From Leucaena leucocephala (lineage: Eukaryota > Streptophyta > Magnoliopsida > Fabales > Fabaceae): a DNA stretch of 64,000 bases. The notes beneath the pieces are model-generated. The model worked only from the letters and a program-made list of their open reading frames with translations. It made no database searches and was not told where the DNA came from. Shown piece by piece: positions 20,690 through 32,833 of the stretch. Within the stretch, counting starts at the first letter, position 1. The number at the start of each line of letters is the position of its first letter. The stretch covers positions 3,105,001 through 3,169,000 of the forward strand of contig CM073536.1 in assembly GCA_037074615.1 (NCBI GenBank), read 5' to 3'. The position numbers and the translations under genes were made by a program.

Positions 20690-22790
20690 GTAGGGGGGCT
20701 ATTTACAGTACGGTTTAGGTTGCGTGTTGGTGAAGTAATTGGGCATTTCTGACTTCCCATCTCTCTCGCAATATCTCAAGCATTTGCTGTACTTCTATGC
20801 ATACGTTCATATACGCAATTGAAATAGTTGTCAACGTTCTTGTTTGACACACTACTATATATTCTCCAATCCTTTTGTTTTCAACTTTCACGATTATGTT
20901 TCTCATTCATGCTTATGTATGTAAACATATTATAAAGCTTATCCTCTAGACCTAGCTAGCCTCATTTTATTTATTTATTTGAAGAAAAGGAGAGACGAAA
21001 CGAATATTCCAACGTGCTGATTATAGACTTTGAAAAACAGCAAACTATCAATTACTTATATATGCCAAAAAGCCATGTATAAGAAATTAATTAGAAGTCC
21101 TCAATCAATCTATAAATTATATACTAAAAGGAAAGTATCCGTGTGGAACAAATAATAGATGAGCCAGTGATTTGAACTCCTTGCATATATCTCACCACGA
21201 ACCATAATTATCCAGAAAACTTGCTAAAGTAACATCATCATCTAAAACTTGCTAAATGTCAGTAAACTGAACAGCCGTACCTTCAAATTAATGAAACTTT
21301 CAGATATGCTTATCATATTCCGAGTCACGAAAGCCGACTAAATTTACTAGGTTATCAAGAAACTTATAAAAGTCAAATATCTATATAGCTGCAAATACTT
21401 AATAGGATTGGGAAGGGCGAAAACTTTGACTCTCTCTCCTCTTCCCCTCAAAATTTTCAAATGAATAGTTTGGGTTCATTCAATGACGCTTTCCTGGTTA
21501 ATGATCATAGTTTGTAATTTCATTTTCATACAAAAGTTTAAATCGGATTCCATGTCAAAGTAAACATCATGACAGCTATATAGTTAAGTTGGCAAACTAA
21601 ATTTTCTCTAAACTTAAGCTCGCAAGTTTGTATACTTCAACCCAAACAAACCATTAACTGCTAAAGGGCTTTCTACTGTACTAGATTTTAAAACAATTTG
21701 ATTTATGACTCCTACTTGGGTTGATACGTACAATATATGAAGTCGTTTTTCGACCTTCCTTGGGGAAAAAAATGGAGTCGTTTTGCACCGTTAACAATAG
21801 CTGTAGTCAACAAAAATCCAAAATGAAATCAGGATATTCTGGTCTGTTGATCAGTGATTGGTAAATTAATATCTTATAAAAATATTATTAATATATTAAA
21901 TAAACAAATAAATTTAAAGGAATGAAATATAATCTTCACAATTTAAAAATTAGCATTATCAGAGAGAGAAATAGCCGGCTTTATAGTCATAAAACAGCCA
22001 ACAATGACTCCATCCAATCCATATAGATGACAAAAGGCCAGCAGGATGAGATTGCCTACAATAGAAATTACATAATGATAACAAATGTATATTAAATTTT
22101 CCATCTAAATTTATTTTTCCTTTTTTTTTATGTATAAATGAAAAATGTTTATTTTATATACTGGGGTTGTAGAAACTAGAAAGTGCGTGTGGCCGGCGCA
22201 GAACGAGATAAAAGGATCTTCTGATTATAATCATGTGTGGCATCTCAATCCTTTGTTTGTCCTTTTATCAATTTATTGGTTTCATATTTTTTATTTAAAA
22301 ATAACATTAGGAACATTTTTATACTGTCATCAAATAATAGATATCGCAATAAAAATCAATATAATTTTAAACTTTCCCAACTTTTCCATGCATGAAGCTA
22401 GAAAACTCGTATTAGATGAAGATTATCTTTATCATATATTTCATTCCCAAGAAATAACTATTTTTGTGTAATTTATTATTGCCAACGTAATTACATAAAT
22501 AAATTACTCCCTTCAATTATTAACAAAGAAGTTAAATAACTAATTTATAAAAATTAAAAAAAAATCAGTTACATTAATTATTTGTATAAAAAGTATTAGT
22601 TAATTTTCTTAAAGAAAAGTTAGTTAAAATGTCCTTTTTAATCATATATATTGAAACTACATCTCTAATAAAAATTCTTTTAAGATATACAAACAATATA
22701 GATAATTTAAGAAAAAATTATAAATTTAAAAAATGAAGTAGATTAATTTTCTTTAACTATATATATATATATATATATAGGACAGCGAAG
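20690..22790. other. Duplicated spacer unit 2 between inhibitors C and D, no gene seen
   Basis: Homologous to the two halves of unit 1 (8450-9282 plus 18363-20100). It shows what the pre-insertion state of the retrotransposon site looked like, around 21225-21235. A (TA)n run lies near 22759-22781. Confidence 0.7.
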
Positions 22791-22996
22791 AGTATAAACA
22801 AACATGCAATAAACTGTAAACTTTACAGAGTTGAATAGTTTACAAGTCGGCACTCGTAATTATGAAGACAAACAACATACACAACAATTACAACAATGAC
22901 ATGAAATGAATTTGGATAGAAAATAAAAACTGAATAATGAACAATCCTTATTGCATGGCTATGACATGAAGTGCAGAATAGATAGATAAGATGGTT

Positions 22997-23329
22997 CTAT
23001 CCGATCTTGGGAACCTTAGTAACAATGCCGTCAACATTCACCCAAACCCAAACCCTATCGCATCGGAAGTCAGTGGTGACGATGGTTCCTTCTACCACAA
23101 TTATGGCATCCACCAATGGATTCTCTCTCTCTATTGTTTCTTCTGCTGTCGTTCCTGGCGTCCACACCAGCTCTGGCCATGAACTCTTACCTTCACTCAC
23201 ATCAACACACACAAAAACCAATCACTTCTTTGTCATGCAGCAGACTGTTATAATTAACTTGACAAGAAATATAACGTTATTATCGAATTACAACATTGTC
23301 TGTTAATTACCTTGGCATTCGTCAGACAT
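22997..23329 (-). CDS. Potato type I serine proteinase inhibitor D (P1 = Thr)
   Basis: Exons 23311-23329 (19 nt, MSDECQ plus one base) and 22997-23190, with a 120 nt GT-AG intron. The 70-residue product has GKSSWPELVWTPG, loop VEGTIVTTDF, RCDRVWVWVN and the ending VPKIG. P1-P1' aligns to Thr-Asp. The first exon, promoter and intron ends closely match copy B, while the body differs at a cluster of positions around ELV and the loop. No signal peptide. Defence against herbivores or fungi is the family role; the individual target is not known. Confidence 0.93.
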
Positions 23330-23414
23330 GTCTTCAACTTGGGGATTTTGCTGCACCGTTGATCGGTCTAAAGTTTATGTCTTTGGTTTGGGATAATTGT
23401 GATTTGCTTGGGGC

Positions 23415-23422
23415 TATTTATA
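23415..23422 (-). promoter_or_regulatory. TATA box of inhibitor D
   Basis: TATAAATA on the minus strand, 86 bases upstream of the ATG, in a block nearly identical to the inhibitor B promoter. Confidence 0.65.
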
Positions 23423-23742
23423 GTACGGTTTAAGGTTGTGTGTTGATCAAGTAATGGGGCTTCTCTCTCTCGACATATCGTAAGCATAAGCTTATTCAAT
23501 TGAAATAGTCAATGTTCATGTTTCACACGCTATTGTTTTTAACTTTCTCGTGTTATGATTCTCATTCATGCTTATGTATATAAACAATTAGACACATGAT
23601 ATTAACTTATTCTTCATGCTCTTTGTTTCACACGATTGCTTTAATTTTGCGCTTATTATATTCCAAGACATGAAAGCGGACTGAATTTATTAGATTATCC
23701 AGAAACTTATAAAAGCCAAATATCTCTTGCTGCAAATACTTA

Positions 23743-24040
23743 GGGCCTGATTGGAAACTCCCAATCCTAAGTTTTAAAAGGGCTTCTGGCTTAAACCTCG
23801 ATTTGAGAAAATTTTAAAACAAACAGCTATATTTGTCCATAAGTGTTTTTTGGTTAAAACATGATTTAAAATCATGATTTTGAATAAGATACTTAAACTA
23901 GCTTTTAGAACAGTAAAAGAATTTGTGGACTATCAAATTACTATATTACCCCTACTTTTTCTTATACTCTCTCTCCTCTATCATTTCTCTAAAAATCCTT
24001 TTTTTTTCATAAGCTATTTTTTAAAATATTATCTAATCAC
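23743..24040. mobile_element. 298 bp insertion with 7 bp target duplication in spacer unit 3
   Basis: ATACTTA is present on both sides (23736-23742 and 24041-24047). In the paralogous spacer at about 21395 the same site reads straight through (gcaaatacttaataggattggg), so the segment is an insertion. It begins GGGCCTGATTGG, similar to termini of several plant MITE families, but no good matching inverted end is seen. Small hAT-type or other non-autonomous DNA element is the likely class. Confidence 0.65.
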
Positions 24041-24047
24041 ATACTTA

Positions 24048-25102
24048 ATAGGATTGGGACGCGCGAACGCTTTGACTTTCTCCTCCCTTCCGCTCAAAAT
24101 TTTTAAACGAATAGTTTCAGTTGGCAAAAAAAAAAAATAGTTTGTGATTTCATTTACATACAAAAGTATAAACCGGATTACTTGCCAATGTAAAAATCAT
24201 GACAGCTATAGTTAAGTCTGCAAACTTTATTTTCCTTAAACTTAAGCTCGCAGGTTCGTAAACTTTAACCCAAACAAGCCATCAAATTATGCTATGCTTT
24301 GTGCCAGCTTTTTGTTGTTGTTCTTATTTTATCCTCAAGTTTTCGATAATCACAATAATCTCTCATTGTTTCCGTGAGTAGCCGTTAGGGTAGACTCGTT
24401 CCGGGTTTTAGGATTGCAATCGATGATCATTACTTGCTTCTTGGTATTACATAATGCTTACCACTTTTTCCCCAACTTGGATTGATACAAAATATGAAGT
24501 CATCTTTTCACACCTTCCTTCAAAAGGAAAAAAATACACCAACAAAGCTTAGCACAGCCACATGATTAATTTCTAAACAATCGGTTAAGGGATACTACCC
24601 AATTTCTACCAAAAAAAAAATACGGGGTCATTTTGCACGGTTAACAATAGTTGTAGTTGACAAAGATCCAAAACCAAAACAGAATATTCTGGTCTGTTGA
24701 TCAGTGATTGGCTTAATCATTTAAATATTGTGCTTATGTAAAAGCATTATTGAGGGACTTGAACTTGATACCAGATGAGTTATCCCAGATACTATACTAC
24801 TACCTTGGTATCATATAATACATATCAAACACAGCCATCGATCCTGCATCCAACATATGATGATGATACGTGAGATGATAAAATCAACTTGAGATCACAA
24901 TTTCAAAAGTAAGGTAGATCATGGATATTTAACCATTCATAGTCCAATATGGTATTAGTGAGTTTCTTCATATAGCAAACACAAATAAAACTCAATATGG
25001 TAGATAAGACTGACAATATAACAGGGATCCATTGCCATAAGGCTCTAATAAGGAGAAAAATGGTCGGTTTAGGTGGAAACTGACTCTTAACTGGTGCAGG
25101 GA
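24048..25102. other. Duplicated spacer unit 3 and XRCC4 downstream flank, no gene seen
   Basis: 24050-24720 matches parts of the other spacer units (gctttgtgc...agctttttg, tcacaataatctctc, gttgatcagtgattggctta). The rest is unique AT-rich sequence including the XRCC4 3' UTR. Confidence 0.6.
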
Positions 25103-26878
25103 CTATTTGCGTGTAGTTCTCTTTCGGTTTGATTGAGAAGGCTTGGTTGCTGAAACATCCTTTGAACTGAAAATGGCATTCTCTTCATCTGTTTCACCAT
25201 CAAAACTTTCAGTTCTGTCGGTATCTTGCTCTTGAGGAGATTTTTCAGCAGCTTCTCCTTTAGAGATCTGATCTCGAAGCTCTCTCAGTTTTGCTTTCTT
25301 AGAATTCAAGACTTCTAGAAACTGGAGCAGACAATGACCTGGTCAGTCGACTCAGTCCTAATAATGTATGGAAAAAGGAAAACAGAGCAAAACCAATACT
25401 GCCTTCATTAGGAATGCAGACCAAGCAGAACAATACTGCAAAGGATTAGCTTGAGAGCAATTTCTTTTGTCTTATTATCAGGATCTCTACTTGAAACCCT
25501 TGACATATTATTAGAGAAAATACACGTCTTATTTTACTTTAAAAACCTAGTAACAAAGATACAATCAGCTACATTTAAGTTTTTCCTACCTCATATCAAC
25601 CAGTAGAAACGTAAATGAAACAGCTCTAAACACTTGAGAGTTCAGAAGTGACCTTAGCATAGATTTCAGATTCAAATTCCACTTTTTCGTTGGCGAATCT
25701 TTCACTCTGGGATAAACACTTCTCAGCCTCCACTTTCATCCTCTCAAATGATTCATTTTTTCTGACAACTTCTTCCTGTGGTTAATGTGGGCATGCATAA
25801 TTATGATGTTTACAACTAAGGAAAAGGAGAGGCCATGTCTGAGCCAATGCTACTTATTTTATAAAATAGTGAATCATAAAAACATCCAACAAGATATTGA
25901 ACAAGTGATCACTTTCCCTAATCATGTTCTTAGAGACTGATGCTAGTACCACGAAAGCTATTCACCGTCAATCTCTTCTATAGGCAATAATAATCAATTT
26001 GATGATCAAAATTTTTGAAATAAGACTGATACCAAAGACGCTAGTTTGAATCTCCATGTAAAATCTTGTCCGGCAGAGCTAACCAAATATGCTTGAATAT
26101 GACATCTCTAACATAAAGCTCACCACAAACAAACTATAAAATATGTACAGACAAGTGGAGACAATATGGTGACTGATAACATTTGTTTAAAATATGCATT
26201 CATGAGTGAGAGTAATGCAGAGTCTTACACTTAGCGTTATGTTTGCATCCATGAGAAAGTCCAGTATTTCCGCTGTGGTTTTCTTACTATTAGGAGACTG
26301 CTGGCATTTCCATCTCCATTGCAGCTTCGTTCCTTCCTTCTCGAATGTCCAAGACAACTTATTAACATTCAGAGAATTCAGCCATGGGAAAAAATAGTTC
26401 TTTTGATCAAATTGGATATCATATAATTTCCAAACTTCGAAGACAATAACATAAGCAGATACAGATGGCCAAAAAAATATTAGCCCTTACTCTTTTATGC
26501 CCATCACCGGCATCGGCGAATCCGTATATAGAGTCGTGTTGCTGAAACCCTAAGTATCGCTCAGCCAATTGCACATACTCCGATACCGGCTGATCCCACA
26601 GAGTAGCCCGCTCCTTCACCTCCTCCTCCGATGCTACCAATACAGCAAGAGAAAGGGAAGAATAAGAACTTCATTTTATAACTTCTCTAAGCTATTAAAG
26701 ACTGTAATCGAGAAAAGAAATCACCACCATGACAAATCCAAGCATTGTGGCCATCTGTTATGGAGAGGTCAAAGTGGGTATCATACCAAGTACCCTTCAC
26801 AAATACGGGTTCAGCATCTGTGAGGTCGCCTGTATTAGGCATCTGTAGCTTTAGGCATGTGTGCCTCTTTGTCTCCAT
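25103..26878 (-). CDS. XRCC4: DNA repair protein XRCC4 (DNA ligase IV partner)
   Basis: Five exons on the minus strand: 26728-26878, 26491-26633, 26229-26357, 25653-25775 and 25103-25321, all with GT-AG introns and consistent phases, giving 254 residues (Arabidopsis XRCC4 is about 264). The N-terminal head has RHTCLKL, FVKGTWYDTHFDLSITDG and the block DQPVSEYVQLAERYLGFQQ, followed by LSWTFEKEGTKLQWRW. A coiled-coil stalk follows (exons 3-5, ending FLEVLNSKKAKLRELRD), the ligase IV binding region in the family. The tail is acidic, then basic (NRKRTTRK), a likely nuclear signal. XRCC4 works with ligase IV in the nucleus in non-homologous end joining. Start chosen at METKRH, where homology begins; it is divergent to the UAH gene. 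Confidence 0.94.
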
Positions 26879-27190
26879 TTCTGAGTCGTCGTCTTCCTCT
26901 GTGAGAATTTGGAAGTGGAAAAATTTTGCTTTTCCAGCCTTCTGTACCTCTCCGGTTCAAGACCGTGCAATAACTATGTTCACCGTTTCTTACCTTTGCG
27001 CTGAGTGTCGGGTAAGATACTGTGAAGGCGCTATTTATGTATATTTACTGTTTCTTTTTGTATTATCACTTTTTTTGGTCTTTTCGTCTCACGAAGGCAT
27101 ATTCCCAGGGCACACGTGCAAAGGCATCTGATAGGCCCTGAATTATTAATGATCATTGATCAGCTCAATTATCATAAAAAATCCGGTAAA
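26879..27190. promoter_or_regulatory. Shared divergent promoter region between XRCC4 and the UAH gene
   Basis: Only 312 bases separate the two start codons. The region contains a G-box CACGTG at 27113-27118 and no obvious TATA box for either gene. Confidence 0.5.
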
Positions 27191-30100
27191 ATGATGAGAA
27201 CTCCAGGGCTCTTACTTCTTCTCTTGGTATGTTCTTTCTCTGTAATTTCGACTCATGGAGATGAAGACCCATCAATCCGAACAATGGAGGAATTCTCCGT
27301 TTATCCAATCCAAGAACCTCATTCTTCAATTCCAAGTTCGTTTTCTTCACTATCCGTTGATGCCGAGAGTCTGCAGAAGCAGGTAGTGAACTAATATTCG
27401 ATGAGCTGACTATAATGGTTGGTTGTCCTCTAACATTTAGAACTCTACTTGTTCATAGATTGATGAGCTCTCGAGCTTCTCCGATACGCCTGCTCCGTCA
27501 GTAACCAGGGTCTTGTATAATGAAAAGGATGTTTTAGCTCGCAGGTATATAAAATTAGTTTCATATATGCTGTTTTGTGCGATGATTACGATGAGCAAGA
27601 AATTGGGGTACTTGCTTATTCGTGCAGAAATCCCCAAATAAACATATCTCTATACGTGAGTTTTATATAAGATGACGTATGTAAACTTACTAAGCTTAGT
27701 CAAATATCAATAAAATGGGTGAAACTAATATACTATTCAAAACAAAATAAATTTGAAACATGAGTTGCATTTGGGGTCTTTTCTCCCCCCTTACTGGTGG
27801 AAAAAAATTGGTTAGTTTCTGTATAATATGTCTCTTCTTTAAATGTAGATGTTCCTGTCTTTTATTAGACCTTGTTCTTGTCTTCCATCTGTAGGTATGT
27901 TAAAAACTTGATGGGGCTTGCTGGTCTCTCAGTTAGAGAGGATGCTGTGGGTAACATATTTGGTCGTTGGTGAGTCTCTATTTGTTCTTCACATATGGTT
28001 CATTATATTTACAGTGGACTACTTTTAGCTATGCAAGCCTCTCGCCCAATATATGAAGTTATGAATATCTCTGATCTTTATATTCTTATTAGTTATCCCT
28101 AATCCTCAAGCTTATATTAACTTCAGAGTCTTCCGTAATCTTAGTTTCGGAGTACCTGAACTAGCTATTTGAAGGCCCCTATCTTCTATTACTTAATGCA
28201 GGGTTGGCCAAGAACCTGAGCTTGCTGCAGTTGCAACAGGTTCTCACATTGATGCTATACCTTATTCTGGGAAATATGATGGAGTTGTTGGGGTTTTAGG
28301 TGCTATAGAAGCCATCAATGTCCTGAAAAGGTTGTTTTACTTTTCTACTATAGCCTAATTTAGCTTGAATTTAGATTAGTCGATTGTATTAGATACCAGA
28401 TTGTTTGTATATTAAAAAAAAGGATTAACTAATAAATATTTCTTTTTGGATTTATTTGTTTTAGGAAGATCTGAGTTCTGGAGATATTAATTTTCTATGC
28501 CCATTCACTGTCTATTTTGGGGAAGTAGTAATAATGTTTGATGTTGACTGAACTGTCACAGGTCTGGATTCAAACCTAAAAGGTCGTTGGAAGTCATATT
28601 ATTTACTTCCGAAGAGCCACAAGCTTTGGTATCAGCTGCTTGGGAAGGTCAGTAGCACCCCTAATTTCTGTCCCATAATAGGACCCATACTTTGGGGAAG
28701 TCTTTTTATATAATTTATAAATTTATAAATCCCTAATTCACTTCTATTACAACTTATAATATTTCCACATTTTCAGATTGACTACAAAATGGATCAACAT
28801 ATCATTTATTGACTTGTATTCTGGTTTGATTTGAATTGTGTTTTTTATGTACAGCCGCTTGCTGGCTGGGAGCGAGAATCTTACAAAAGCTCTTAAGACA
28901 ACAACTGATAGTCAAAACATATCCTTTTTTTTATGCTGCAAGATCTGCTGGATACGCAAAATATGAAGATGACTTCTCTAGTGTATTCTTAAGCAAAAGA
29001 ACGTATGCTGCTTTTATAGAACTGCACATAGAACAAGGTCCTATTCTGGAAGAAGAAGGTACAGTTAACTTTTAATGGCATAGCCCTTGCCTCAGCTATA
29101 GTTTCAGTGACCATCTATAACTTTTTTTCTTGATCCAGGTATATCTATAGGCATAGTTACAGCAATTGCAGCCCCAGCAAGTCTGAAAGTCAAATTTGAA
29201 GGCAATGGTGGCCATGCAGGCGCTGTCCTAATGCCTAATAGGTAGTTACCATGTTTAAATGCGATTTTTTTTCTTGTTTAAATGCAATGGTCTTTTCATC
29301 TCCAATCTACCGTTGCATGGCAAATACTGAAACTAACTTTATGAACTCAAATGATTTATTTATAATTTTTCTAAACATCGTGTGGAGCAGAAATGATGCT
29401 GGACTGGCAGCTTCTGAGTTAAGCCCTTGCTGTTGAGAAACATGTATTGGAATCTGGTTCTATTGATACTGTTGGTACAGTTGGTAAGTAATATTTCCTT
29501 CACGTGTAAGCATATTCTTACATACTTTTAAACCGATTCCATGCCATGACGTGTTCTGTACACCCCCCACCCCGAAACAATTGATCTTTGATAATTAACT
29601 TCTCCAATGTCTAAAGGTATCCTGGAACTGCATCACGGAGCAATCAACAGCATCCCTAGCAAGTCCCACTTGGAAATTGGTACGTATCTGAAGGACAACT
29701 TCGGCATACTTGGCTTAATTATAATATGTTTCATTACTTGGAGTTTTACCAATATAATGGCACTGTACAATTTCATCGGGATATCTAAATATGTTGTGGT
29801 TTTGCTTAATCTTCCTATGGATGATGCAAGCTACTGATACCATATACTTCTTTTCACAATTTTGAATTTGTGTTGTGGCAGACACAAGAGACATCAATGA
29901 AGAACGAAGGAACCAAGTTATTGAGAAAATTCACCAGTCAGCGATTAGAATTGCCAAAACTCGAGGGGTAAAGCTTTCAGTTTCATATCATCAATCAGGA
30001 TCCACCAGCAACTTCTGCTGACGAAGTCATAAAGACAATGGAAATTGCAACAAGAGAGCTCAACCTGACCAGCAAGCTGATGATTAGTAGAGCCTACCAT

Positions 30101-31026
30101 GATTCCCTGTTTATGGCCAGGTAATTGTTGAATAGATAGACACGGTTTTAAAGAAACTAAGTTTTGTTGTGTGGCAGCCAAATCTTAAATTACATTTTGG
30201 CCACTTTATCTTCACCAAAGGGCCCAACCTTAACAAAAATGAAAAGAAGAGAAGAGAGTTTTTTTTTTTTGGAGCACTACTCTATAGTCTGTAGAGTTGT
30301 TTTATCCTACTCTATCTTGCTTGTTCACAATATTGACGCAAGTCTTGTTGGCAGGAGCTAACTGAACTTCTCTAGCATAGTTTTATGAAATCATAGTATT
30401 ACTAAATATACAAAGCAATGTTCATGTTATGTTAGATAAATATCTGGTTCTGATTAGCTTCATGCTACTGCGGGGTATCTTCAACGGCCATGATCTTCAT
30501 CCCATGTTACAAAGGTAAGCACTCTTAAATTCTTTTCTGGTCTATAATCATGGTAATAGAAGAGGACGAATAAATAGTCTGTGCTTTTCTAATGTAATAA
30601 TTGATTTAAACATAAACAACATTCGAAAAGTATGCTTAATTTTATGCAATTTTTTACTCTTGAAGAATGGATTGCCATGAACCCTATCTGCTTCTATCCT
30701 TGAGGCACGAATCTTGTATGCATAAGGATGCAATTCATGTGCCTGGAACTTAGAACGCGGAAGCACACTGTAGTTTTTTATTTTGAATGTTGATACATTC
30801 ACATGGACGCAGACTTTCCATTTCGAACTTGCAGAATGGAGAGCTTATATGCAAATTATCTTCTTCTAACTTTTGAATCAGGAAAAAAGATTTATCATCA
30901 TTCTCATATATCTTGTTTATTTATGCAGGATACAGCCATAAACCTGAAGAGTTTACCAGCATTCAGGATATGTCAAATGGCGTTAAGGTTTTGGCTCTCA
31001 CCATGGCCAAATTGTCCCTACAGTAG
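27191..31026 (+). pseudogene. Ureidoglycolate hydrolase (UAH), disrupted copy
   Basis: Twelve exon-like segments follow UAH in order: 27191-27382 (signal peptide MMRTPGLLLLLLVCSFSVIS and SIRTMEEFSVYPI), 27459-27544, 27895-27969, 28202-28330 (ATGSHIDAIPYSGKYDG), 28562-28647, 28855-29058, 29139-29241 (GGHAGAVLMPNR), 29391-29483, 29617-29679, 29882-30120, about 30474-30514, and 30929-31026. UAH is an ER metallohydrolase (M20 family) converting ureidoglycolate to glyoxylate, CO2 and ammonia at the end of purine breakdown. Lesions seen: a 1 nt loss near 28619 after TSEEP, an extra T in the T8 run at 28925-28932, an extra A near 29421, a 2 nt loss near 29980, and replacement of the AG acceptor before 30474 with substitutions in the normally conserved SPMG stretch. 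The other introns keep GT-AG. Assembly error could explain the T-run change but not all five. Confidence 0.88.
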
Positions 31027-31489
31027 GATCTTCTGTAAAGGTTATGTATTGTCTCCTACCATAGGATTAGGGATGTAATCTTTTGCGGATACAACCTAAT
31101 GTTTAAAGAATTTTTAAACTTGAATGTGCGCTGAGTGATCCAAAGATAGAGAGAAGGGTCCGATCCTTCTAAAATGTAGTCTATTCCATCATATGGCAGC
31201 AAGCCGAAAGCTGTATTTATAAGAAACAAGGAACACTTCTTACATGGATAAAATCGAAGTACCATTTCAATGAGTATCAGAGACGAATTGCCCTCATCAA
31301 TCATACAAAAGGGAAATGTACTGATTACTGCGGTGCTAGAAACCAGTTGCGTATGCTCCAGGCAGAAGGCATATCTGTTCATTATTAGGATGGCAGAATC
31401 ACTAACTGTGATTTCCTTATCAGCTACTTAGTTGTATATCTATCCAACGATGTAAATGGTGAAAGACTGGAAAATGAAGCTTCGTAGAA
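31027..31489. other. Convergent 3' region between UAH and the Alba gene
   Basis: 463 bases with no recognisable gene; it should hold the 3' UTRs of the two convergent genes. A 108-codon minus frame (31056-31382) has no family resemblance. Confidence 0.6.
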
Positions 31490-32764
31490 CTACTCTGTTA
31501 TGGCCTTCTTGTCAGCATCTTTTTTCGATGTTGTAGCACCAGTTGTTTGGTCCACTTGTCCAGCTTTTACCAGCAGAATCTCAATCTGTGGAAAGGAGCA
31601 ATTGAGTTAGCAGCATCTTATGTTTGAGGAGAATTTATACATCAGTGGAGCAGATAAAGCACCTTAGCCTTGTGACACAGTCGGCCGCTTTTGTCTTCCT
31701 TAGAGGGAACAGTAGATATTGTGACACCTGGATAATTCACCGTATGAAAAGCAATCCCGTTAAATCATAAACAATTTGTTATTGACAAGTTCAAGGTGGG
31801 AAAGGAATAGAGATCTTACTTTTCTCAATAGCCAAACGATTGCGTTTCAAATTCTCAGAGATGATTATAAGCGTTGTGATGGCTGAATTAAGGAGTTAAG
31901 AGAATGAAGTAAGTAAATGAGAGATAATGGATTCATGTTCCTATATATGCATCGCAGTGGAAGTTGAAATGTCATTCAGTAGCTGTAATACTAATTTCAT
32001 TAATGCTGTTTCATAAAATCGATCTAGAAGTTGAATAATCTCATGCTACTTTATATAGGCGACCATCAAGACAAAGGTTTATGCAAAATGGTTCAAGATA
32101 TTATACCTGTGCCCAGTGCAGAGAGCCCAACGACATTATACTGGTTCAGGAATTTCTGCATTCAAAAGAAATGCAACATGAGAACCTTATCAAACAATGA
32201 ACATTCTCAGGAGTAAAACTATCCTTAAGATCACTCAATTTCCTTTAATTAGAAAAAAAAAAGAACTAAAAAGAAATGGAAATCACGGGAGATTTAAAGG
32301 AAAAATGGTAAATATGCGACTCATGAAACAATATGGATAAACAGGAACTGCTGTATGAAAAAGAAAACTGTAATCAAGAGAAAACAGAGAAGGCCTTCGA
32401 ATACATTGTTAAACACCAACAGAGATAAACAGGAACTGCTATACGAAAAAGAAAACTGAATAAGAAATCAGATAGCCTTACATCTTTCTTTAGTTCATGG
32501 CGCCTGTAAAAGAAGAAGCATAAAATGAAGCGAAAAAAATGAAAATACCTTAGCAAGATTGATGTAAAAGAGGAGAGGTTTCTTGTTACTGGAAACATGA
32601 ATTTGGCGATCCTCCCTGAGATAAGAATGGGGCTCAGCAGAAAAGACGGCAGTGTCAGTCTCACCGCCTCCATTAGCAGCGTTGTCGTGCTTCTGGTGCA
32701 CGCCATTGTTGAATTGTTCGGCAGAAGCGTTCTTGCTCTCAGAAACAACCACGATCTCGTCCAT
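31490..32764 (-). CDS. Short Alba-domain nucleic acid binding protein
   Basis: Five exons on the minus strand: 32549-32764, 32107-32155, 31820-31882, 31663-31727 and 31490-31585, GT-AG throughout with consistent phase, giving 162 residues. After an Asn/Glu-rich leader of about 52 residues comes the Alba fold: RQIHVSSNKKPLLFYINLAK, then NQYNVVGLSALGTAITTLI, LKRNRLAIEK, and the strand HKAKIEILLVK. This matches the short plant Alba proteins (At2g34160 type), which bind RNA or DNA and occur in nucleus, cytoplasm and stress granules. It is more divergent than typical copies (GTAITT where family members have GMAIAT) and has an extended N-terminus and a Lys-rich tail. Confidence 0.85.
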
Positions 32765-32825
32765 CGAATAACGCTCTGTTCTTCCACTTTCTTTCTCAGA
32801 AGCTCCGTGAAGAAGGAGGAGGGGC

Positions 32826-32833
32826 TATTTATA
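32826..32833 (-). promoter_or_regulatory. TATA box of the Alba gene
   Basis: TATAAATA on the minus strand, 62 bases upstream of the ATG. Confidence 0.6.

Noticed and set aside
28836..29075. A stand-alone 79-residue protein beginning MCFLC
   Set aside because: Its start is intron sequence and its first half is out of frame; the region is UAH exon 6 with an extra T.
32374..32787. 137-codon minus frame overlapping the Alba first exon
   Set aside because: It is a different frame of the same exon plus intron; the Alba reading frame has the domain and splice support.
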